64,000 nt of DNA from Sphingopyxis sp. DBS4 (GTDB lineage Bacteria; Pseudomonadota; Alphaproteobacteria; Sphingomonadales; Sphingomonadaceae): assembly GCF_024628865.1 (NCBI RefSeq), contig NZ_CP102384.1:2243001-2307000 (forward strand), in the 5' to 3' direction. How positions within the stretch are numbered: the stretch's first letter is position 1; the number at the start of each line of letters is the position of its first letter. Below, in pieces: positions 59,191 to 64,000 of the stretch. Made by a program: the position numbers and the translations under genes. The notes under the pieces are model-generated. The model had not been told where the DNA came from and did not search any database. It was given only the letters and a program-made list of their open reading frames with translations.

Positions 59191-59772
59191 TTACCTCATC
59201 AGGGTATTGAGTGCGCTATCTTGCTTCCAGCAAAACGCATACTCATTTATATAAATTGCAATCGTAACGTTCCTGTAGAGCGCTGTATGCTTTCTGCTCA
59301 ACTCGCCCTGGAATGTGCTCCACTTCCTAGATAGGTCGGAAAGAGGCATCGCATCGACCCTTATCATCCCTCTTCGTACGATCTGATCCCGAAGAAGGTC
59401 GACCCGACCTGAACCTGCCGTCCCGAATTTGGTGAGGTCGCTAAACGCACGGGTTGTCGTGATGACATCCATCCACGCGCGTTGAAAGAGGTATGGATCG
59501 ATGCACGCGGCATCCAAATCGGAAACCCCTGGCTCAAACAGCTTATTCTTATGAACGCTAAAGCCGAGTTGTCCTGACCCACAGAAGCTAACAGAAGAGT
59601 ACGGAATGTCCAAGAATCTCGATATATCAGTTTTTATCGAGAATTCGACATCCTCCCTCTTGTGCAGGGATGCTGCTCGTTCAGTTATAAATAATCGACG
59701 TGCACGCTCTTCGCGATCTGGAAAGCGCTTCCCAATATTCCGAACGGCGTCTTTCAAAGTCTCCAGAGTCAC
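59191..59772 (-). CDS. Nucleotidyltransferase-like protein, partner of DUF262
   Basis: A 193 aa protein. SFCGSGQLGFSVHK followed by GVSDLDAACID resembles the nucleotidyltransferase pattern GS...DxD, with the two Asp as metal ligands, though the spacing between GS and DLD is longer than usual. C-terminal helices follow. GTG 59772 is the likely start. AT-rich, like the gene after it. I do not recognise a named family. In a two-gene unit with DUF262 it might modify or make a nucleotide signal that the other protein senses or cleaves. That is speculation from context. Confidence 0.7.
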   Translation of the reverse strand: MTLETLKDAVRNIGKRFPDREERARRLFITERAASLHKREDVEFSIKTDISRFLDIPYSSVSFCGSGQLGFSVHKNKLFEPGVSDLDAACIDPYLFQRAWMDVITTTRAFSDLTKFGTAGSGRVDLLRDQIVRRGMIRVDAMPLSDLSRKWSTFQGELSRKHTALYRNVTIAIYINEYAFCWKQDSALNTLMR

Positions 59773-59947
59773 AAAAGATCGATTCCCCTCAATTCCCGAT
59801 GTCCATTTAGCATCGCGCGTCGAATGTTCACGATAGAAAATTTCATTGTGGAGATAGCCCTAGAAGCGCCCTGCACTTTAACGCCTTTCCTACAATTCAC
59901 CCATATGGTTCATTCGATCAGTTTCACCTGACCAAAAGGACGAACCG

Positions 59948-60988
59948 ATGGACGAATCCCCCTACAACCCCGCCGATATCCCCGCCCCGTCCAGCTATCA
60001 CTGGACGCCCTTGCTCCAGCGCGCGTTTCTGGAGGCCTTCGCCACCAACGGCTCGGTGAAGATCTCCGCGGCGAAGGTCTGCATGTCGCCGTCCGCCGTC
60101 TATCAGCTCAAGCAGCGGCCCGAGGGCGCGGCGTTCCGGCTCGGCTGCGCGGCGGCGGTGCTGATCGCGCGCGGGCGGCTCGTCGACGAATTGCTCGACC
60201 GCGCGATCTGGGGGCATGACGAGATGACCACCGTGATGCGCGAGGAGGACCGCAGCCTCACTAAACGCCGCCGCATCGACAGCCGCCTCGGCCTCGCGAT
60301 GCTCGCGCGGCTCGACAAGATGGTCGAAACCCGCGCGCGGGCGGGCGAAGAGATGCTGGCGCAGGTCATCGCCGGCGACTGGCCGGGCTTCCTCTCGCTC
60401 TTCGATGCCGCCGAGGCCGCGCGCACCGCCGCCGCATCGGCCGCAGCGGCGCCCGACAGCGAACCCAACGCCGGCGCCGAAGCCGCACCCGCGGCTGGCC
60501 CGACCGAGGGCATGGCCGCCGCGCTGGCGCTCTGGCTCGCGGGCCGCGACAATCGCGCCAACCCGCTCGCCGCGCTGTGGCAGGGCACCGCAATCGCGAA
60601 TGAAGTTGCGCGGTTTTCCGCCGATCCCGGCGGCGAACCCGAAGGCGCCGACGAAGAGGGGCCGACCCCCGAGGAGGCGGCTGCGGCGATGACCGTCTGG
60701 CACGACGATGTCACCGGCGACCTGCGCACCAATTTCCCGCCCCCCGACGACTATCTCGGCATCGAGGAAGGCCGGTTCGGCGACGAGGATTATGAGCGCT
60801 CGCTCGACCCCGACGAGGAGGACGCCTGGGAAGCCGCCGTCGCCGAGGCCCATGCCCCCTTGCGCCGCGCCGGCGAAGCCGCCCGCCGCGCCTTCTTCGG
60901 CCTCCCCGATCCCGCCAACGATCCCGCGCCGGAAAGGGCGAACCCGCGCAAGGCAGCCGGCGCCTGCGCGGCCTTGGCAAGTTATTAA
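59948..60988 (+). CDS. HTH-containing protein of unknown function
   Basis: A 346 aa protein. The N-terminal 60 residues include a helix-turn-helix-like segment (GSVKISAAKVCMSPSAVYQLKQ). The middle (HDEMTTVMREEDRSLTKRRRIDSRLGLAMLARLD) is charged and helical. Residues ~160-180 are an Ala/Pro-rich linker, and the rest is strongly acidic (DPDEEDAWEAAVAEAHA). It looks like a sphingomonad-type conserved hypothetical. The HTH resembles those that tell whether a terminase-small-subunit-like or regulator protein binds DNA, but no such function is shown. AAGGA precedes ATG 59948. It returns to the normal high GC after the AT-rich cassette. Confidence 0.75.
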   Translation: MDESPYNPADIPAPSSYHWTPLLQRAFLEAFATNGSVKISAAKVCMSPSAVYQLKQRPEGAAFRLGCAAAVLIARGRLVDELLDRAIWGHDEMTTVMREEDRSLTKRRRIDSRLGLAMLARLDKMVETRARAGEEMLAQVIAGDWPGFLSLFDAAEAARTAAASAAAAPDSEPNAGAEAAPAAGPTEGMAAALALWLAGRDNRANPLAALWQGTAIANEVARFSADPGGEPEGADEEGPTPEEAAAAMTVWHDDVTGDLRTNFPPPDDYLGIEEGRFGDEDYERSLDPDEEDAWEAAVAEAHAPLRRAGEAARRAFFGLPDPANDPAPERANPRKAAGACAALASY

Positions 60989-61011
60989 AGTCCCGCGCTT
61001 AAAGTCGGACC

Positions 61012-61653
61012 ATGGCCGCCCGTAACAACACGATTGACCAGGAAAGGTCCGCTTTCCTCTTACGTTTTCGCCATGATCCGGCGGGGCTCGTCTATTCGCG
61101 CGCACCGGGCGGTGAAGGACGGATGGTCAGCGAGGACGAAGCTGTTGCGATGCTCGTCGAGTTCGAGTTGATGTCACATCGCCATACACGCCGCTTTTCG
61201 CGATCGGTCTGGATAGCCGTCATCGGCTTTCCTCTCTTCGGCATGCTGGGCATCGCGCTCACACCGTTGTTCGGCTTGCTGGCGATCGGATCGCTTGTTG
61301 GCTGGTTCGTCGTCGCGGTCGTCCAGCGGCTGGCGCGCGCGAGATTCATTGCAAAGCTGTGGTCCCGGCTCGATCGCAATCCCCCGGTGCGCGCACTCTC
61401 CCGCAGCGAAAAGCTCGCCCGCGGATTTGCAGTCCCGTGGTGGCAGACTGCAATCTTCCTCTTCGTCATCATGCCCTTCACCTTCTTCGTCTGGGCTCCA
61501 ACGGCGGCTCTGCCTGAACGCTGGCGCAACTGGCAAATGACCGCCATCGCGCTTCTCTTTGTGATAGCGATCGTCATGGTGGTCGGGCGCGGTATCTGGT
61601 GGTGGGTCAACCGATCGGCGGAGCGCCGAAGTCGCCCGACGGGCCCTCCCTGA
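61012..61653 (+). CDS. Integral membrane protein of unknown function
   Basis: A 213 aa protein with a soluble N-terminal ~60 residues and two pairs of hydrophobic helices (IAVIGFPLFGMLGIAL with LFGLLAIGSLVGWFVVAVV, and TAIFLFVIMPFTFFVWA with ALLFVIAIVMVVGRGIWWWV). A basic tail follows. No family recognised. It is 23 bases downstream of the HTH gene, so the two may be cotranscribed, though no good ribosome site precedes ATG 61012. Confidence 0.65.
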   Translation: MAARNNTIDQERSAFLLRFRHDPAGLVYSRAPGGEGRMVSEDEAVAMLVEFELMSHRHTRRFSRSVWIAVIGFPLFGMLGIALTPLFGLLAIGSLVGWFVVAVVQRLARARFIAKLWSRLDRNPPVRALSRSEKLARGFAVPWWQTAIFLFVIMPFTFFVWAPTAALPERWRNWQMTAIALLFVIAIVMVVGRGIWWWVNRSAERRSRPTGPP

Positions 61654-61686
61654 AACCGGGAAGCGAGTGGCTGACGGCTCCAAACC

Positions 61687-61715
61687 TTGACTTTTCAGCC
61701 CTTATCCCTCATATA
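61687..61715 (+). promoter_or_regulatory. cspA promoter with long 5' leader
   Basis: TTGACT (61687-61692) and CATATA (61710-61715) at 17-base spacing give a start about 61722, leaving a leader of about 120 bases. Long leaders are usual for cold-shock genes, whose mRNA structure changes with temperature. Confidence 0.6.
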
Positions 61716-61845
61716 GGCCCCGCTATCGTCGCCTGCGACGGAAATTTACGGGCCCTTTCGGGGCACTATCTTCCCTTCACACGCTACCAGCTCCGCCGGT
61801 GCCTTTTGCCGGGGGATTCTCCATTTCCGTGAAAGGAAAACCATC

Positions 61846-62052
61846 ATGCCGATCGGCACCGTCAAATTTTTCAGCCAGGACAAGGGCTATGGCTTCATCG
61901 AGAACGAGGACGGCTCGGGCGACAATTTCGTCCATATCACCGCCGTCCAGAGCGCCGGGATGACCACGCTGAACAAGGATCAGCGCGTCTCCTACGATCT
62001 CGAAACCGGCCGCAACGGCAAGACCTCGGCGATCAACCTCCAGTCGGCCTGA
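61846..62052 (+). CDS. cspA: Cold-shock protein (CspA family)
   Basis: A 68 aa single cold-shock domain that binds single-stranded RNA/DNA. It starts MPIGTVKFFSQDKGYGFIENEDGSGDNFVHI, with RNP1 KGYGFI and RNP2 NFVHI aromatic patches. AAAGGA lies about 8 bases before ATG 61846. It is followed after 3 bases by an IF-1-like gene, so cold-shock and initiation functions are linked in one transcript. The gene symbol is generic; sphingomonads carry several paralogues. Confidence 0.92.
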   Translation: MPIGTVKFFSQDKGYGFIENEDGSGDNFVHITAVQSAGMTTLNKDQRVSYDLETGRNGKTSAINLQSA

Positions 62053-62055
62053 TCC

Positions 62056-62319
62056 TTGGCCAAAGAGGAATTGATGACCTTCGAAGGGCAGATCGACGAG
62101 ATCCTGCCCGACGGACGCTTCGGCGTCGTGCTCGAAAACGGGCACCGCGTGATCGTCTATACCGCCGGCCGGATGCGGCGTTTCCGCATCCGGTCGGTCG
62201 TCGGCGATGCCGTCCGCGTCGAAATGACGCCCTATGACCTGACCAAGGGCCGCCTCGTCTACCGCGAACGCGGGGGCGGGCCGGTCCCCCCCAGCCAGCG
62301 CAAGCGGCGCGGGCTCTGA
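62056..62319 (+). CDS. infA: Translation initiation factor IF-1
   Basis: An 87 aa S1/OB-fold protein that sits in the ribosomal A site during initiation. [21 protein letters not shown] and [20 protein letters not shown] are IF-1 signatures. TTG 62056 gives the conserved AKEE start. ATG 62074 has a better ribosome site (AAGAGGA), made of the codons for those same residues, so the true start is uncertain. The 15-residue basic tail ([15 protein letters not shown]) is longer than usual. It may be a second IF-1 linked to cold shock rather than the only copy. Confidence 0.88.
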   Translation: MAKEELMTFEGQIDEILPDGRFGVVLENGHRVIVYTAGRMRRFRIRSVVGDAVRVEMTPYDLTKGRLVYRERGGGPVPPSQRKRRGL

Positions 62320-62385
62320 CCGAAGGAGCCGGTGCGAAACCGTGCCGGCTTCCAACAACCAAAACACTGAAGTTTAAAGATAAAG

Positions 62386-62538
62386 ATGATGACTATGTTC
62401 AACAACAATTCGATTTTCCCCGCTCTGCCCGCGCTGTCGCTGGCCGGAAAGGCGCAGACGGCAATCCTGCCGCGCCGCCGCCGCCCGACGCTGTCGCGCC
62501 GCGAGCTTCGGCGTATCATCGCCGATATGGTCGACTGA
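62386..62538 (+). CDS. Small Arg-rich protein (50 aa)
   Basis: A 50 aa ORF, MMTMFNNNSIFPALPALSLA at the start, then RRRRPTLSRRELRRIIADMVD at the end. The Arg-rich helix at the C-terminus resembles the small DUF1127-type proteins of alphaproteobacteria only loosely. AAAGATAAAG precedes the ATG. It follows infA by 66 bases of AT-rich sequence and is followed by another small gene with a strong ribosome site. Confidence 0.55.
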   Translation: MMTMFNNNSIFPALPALSLAGKAQTAILPRRRRPTLSRRELRRIIADMVD

Positions 62539-62563
62539 CCCAAAGCTGAAAGGAGGCGCCGCC

Positions 62564-62761
62564 GTGTCGGCCACCATCGATTTCTATCTCGCCCAGGCCG
62601 AAAAATGCTCGGCGGAGGCCGAAGCCTCGCCGCTGACCCAGGTCCGCGACCGCAATCTGCGCGCCGCGGCGGCGTGGCAGGCGATGGCCGACAAGCTGCT
62701 CGATGCCGAACGGCTACGCGCCGAAAAAGACCGGCACGCGGCCGCCGCGGCCCGGGGCTGA
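62564..62761 (+). CDS. Small helical protein (65 aa)
   Basis: A 65 aa protein, probably one helical hairpin: ATIDFYLAQAEKCSAEAEAS, then RNLRAAAAWQAMADKLLDAERL. GTG 62564 has a near-perfect AAAGGAGG 7 bases upstream, which supports expression. One Cys; no signal. Similar small proteins are common in sphingomonads, but I do not know a function. The gene follows the Arg-rich ORF by 25 bases. Confidence 0.72.
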   Translation: MSATIDFYLAQAEKCSAEAEASPLTQVRDRNLRAAAAWQAMADKLLDAERLRAEKDRHAAAAARG

Positions 62762-62897
62762 GCCCTGCAGGGAACATCGGCCGCCGACTCCCGTCCCGGC
62801 CTACCCGGCCCTGGCATTATCGCTATGCCATCCTCTCTTGCGCGACCTTCCGTTTACGTTAAGGTCAGTTTCAAACCGCAACCGGAGAGACTGATTC

Positions 62898-63869
62898 ATG
62901 GCCCTTCCCCCGATCTTCGACCGTCTGCGCCTGCCCGTCATCGGCTCGCCTCTGTTCATCGTTTCGGGGCCCGAACTCGTCATCGCCCAGTGCAAGGCCG
63001 GGGTGGTCGGCAGTTTTCCCGCCCTCAACGCCCGCCCGCAGTCGCTGCTCGACGAATGGCTGCACCAGATCACCGAGGAGCTCGCGGCGTGGGACCGCGC
63101 CAACCCCGATCGCCTCTCGGCCCCCTTCGCGGTCAACCAGATCGTCCATAAATCGAACGACCGGCTCGAAGCCGACATCGCGACCTGCGAGAAGTGGAAG
63201 GTGCCGATCACCATCACATCGCTCGGGGCGCGAGAGGAACTCAACCAGGCGGTCCATGGCTGGGGCGGCATCACGCTGCACGACGTCATCGACGATCGTT
63301 TTGCCCGCAAGGCGGTCGAAAAGGGCGCCGATGGTCTGATCCCGGTCGCGGCGGGCGCCGGCGGTCATGCCGGCCGCCAGTCGCCTTTCGCGCTGATCCA
63401 GGAAATCCGCGAATGGTTCGACGGCCCCGTCGCGCTGTCGGGGGCGATCGGCCACGGCCGCTCGATCCTCGCCGCGCAGGCGTGCGGCGCCGACCTCGCC
63501 TATATCGGCAGCGCCTTCATCGCGACCGCCGAAGCCAATGCCGAGGACGGCTACAAGAACGGCATCGTCGAGGGGCGCGCCGCCGACATCGTCTATTCGA
63601 ACCTCTTCACCGGCGTTCACGGCAATTATCTCCGCCAGTCGATCGTCGCGGCGGGAATGGACCCCGACGCGCTGCCCGAAGGCGACCTCAAGACGATGAA
63701 TTTCGGTTCGGGCGGCAACACCAAGGCGAAGGCGTGGAAGGACATCTGGGGATCGGGCCAGGGCATCGGCGCGATCCGCGGCGTGCGCCCGGTCGCCGAC
63801 TTCGTCGCCGAACTCGAAGCGCAATATATCGCCGCGCGCCGCGAGCTGGAGGCGAAAGTCCGCCTCTAG
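62898..63869 (+). CDS. Nitronate monooxygenase (2-nitropropane dioxygenase family)
   Basis: A 323 aa FMN TIM-barrel enzyme that oxidises nitronates and may protect against propionate-3-nitronate. LRLPVIGSPLFIVSGPELVIAQCKAGVVGSFPALNAR is the typical N-terminus, GLIPVAAGAGGHAG carries the catalytic His and phosphate-site glycines, and ALSGAIGHGRSI and YIGSAFIAT complete the FMN site. GGAGAG precedes ATG 62898. It converges on a partial gene at the window edge, with stops overlapping. Confidence 0.92.
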   Translation: MALPPIFDRLRLPVIGSPLFIVSGPELVIAQCKAGVVGSFPALNARPQSLLDEWLHQITEELAAWDRANPDRLSAPFAVNQIVHKSNDRLEADIATCEKWKVPITITSLGAREELNQAVHGWGGITLHDVIDDRFARKAVEKGADGLIPVAAGAGGHAGRQSPFALIQEIREWFDGPVALSGAIGHGRSILAAQACGADLAYIGSAFIATAEANAEDGYKNGIVEGRAADIVYSNLFTGVHGNYLRQSIVAAGMDPDALPEGDLKTMNFGSGGNTKAKAWKDIWGSGQGIGAIRGVRPVADFVAELEAQYIAARRELEAKVRL

Positions 63870-64000
63870 CCTTCGCCGAACAGCCGGCCGATCGCGTCGT
63901 CCAGATAGGGACGGTCGGCGAACAGCCGCATCGGGTCGCGGCGGTTGAGCCAGAAGGCGCCGCCGTGCCGGTCGGTCAGCGCGCGCCGCATCACGTCCTG
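63866..64000 (-). CDS. C-terminal end of an unidentified protein
   Basis: The last 44 codons of a minus-strand reading frame that enters from the right edge (ends PYLDDAIGRLFGEG). Codon use fits coding sequence, and its TAG overlaps the stop of the nitronate monooxygenase gene by 3 bases. Too short to assign. Confidence 0.5.
   Translation of the reverse strand, partial: QDVMRRALTDRHGGAFWLNRRDPMRLFADRPYLDDAIGRLFGEG

Overview
The window is high-GC DNA from an alphaproteobacterium, most likely a sphingomonad and possibly Sphingopyxis; this is inferred from gene families and style. The signs are five TonB-dependent receptors (TBDTs) in about 40 kb, many Tat/Sec-exported catabolic enzymes, short palindromic repeats beginning CGTCA, and core gene order. 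No IS element, integrase, tRNA, rRNA or CRISPR array was recognised.

Left core (1-7951): serB (partial, minus) diverges from miaA with overlapping start codons. Then follow ilvB, a small unknown gene, ilvN and ilvC (branched-chain amino acids), a GFA-like gene bracketed by an inverted pair of repeats, and bioF-bioD. Right core (53.3-64 kb): bioA, a small exported protein, a YceI protein, leuA with a Leu-codon leader peptide, an AT-rich two-gene cassette (DUF262 plus nucleotidyltransferase-like), an HTH protein, a membrane protein, cspA-infA, small proteins and a nitronate monooxygenase. bioFD and bioA are separated by about 45 kb of catabolic and transport genes, which looks like an accessory block set into the core.

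Accessory block, module by module. (1) 7958-20108: a minus-strand series (ring-cleavage-type VOC dioxygenase, carboxymuconolactone-decarboxylase-like protein, MFS transporter, TBDT, FAH-family hydrolase, small-molecule kinase-like protein, enolase-like protein, D-2-hydroxyacid dehydrogenase, acyl-CoA ligase) beside a divergent LacI regulator. The enolase-like protein has kept the metal and Lys residues but lost the SHRSGE-motif histidine. (2) 20122-27026: a nitroreductase and a TetR regulator, then, across a double palindromic operator, a tightly overlapping set: TBDT, lipoprotein cytochrome c5, Tat-exported FAD lactone oxidase-like enzyme, Tat-exported PLP enzyme. (3) 27043-31704: an exported oligopeptidase B-like peptidase facing a TBDT that ends in a strong terminator. 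(4) 31710-36815: acetylpolyamine amidohydrolase, PaiB-like protein and esterase, with an AraC regulator and an amino acid permease on the other strand. (5) 36770-41049: exported esterase and TBDT with a divergent TetR. (6) 41129-53324: a glycoside-use locus (GH1, GH20, carboxylesterase, GH3, TetR, sugar isomerase-like TIM barrel, SGNH hydrolase, TBDT) in which three promoters carry related operators.

The points most worth following are the kinase/enolase-like operon, the cytochrome/flavin/PLP export module, the leader regions of ilvB and leuA, and the DUF262 cassette. All functions are read from motifs; no database search was possible.
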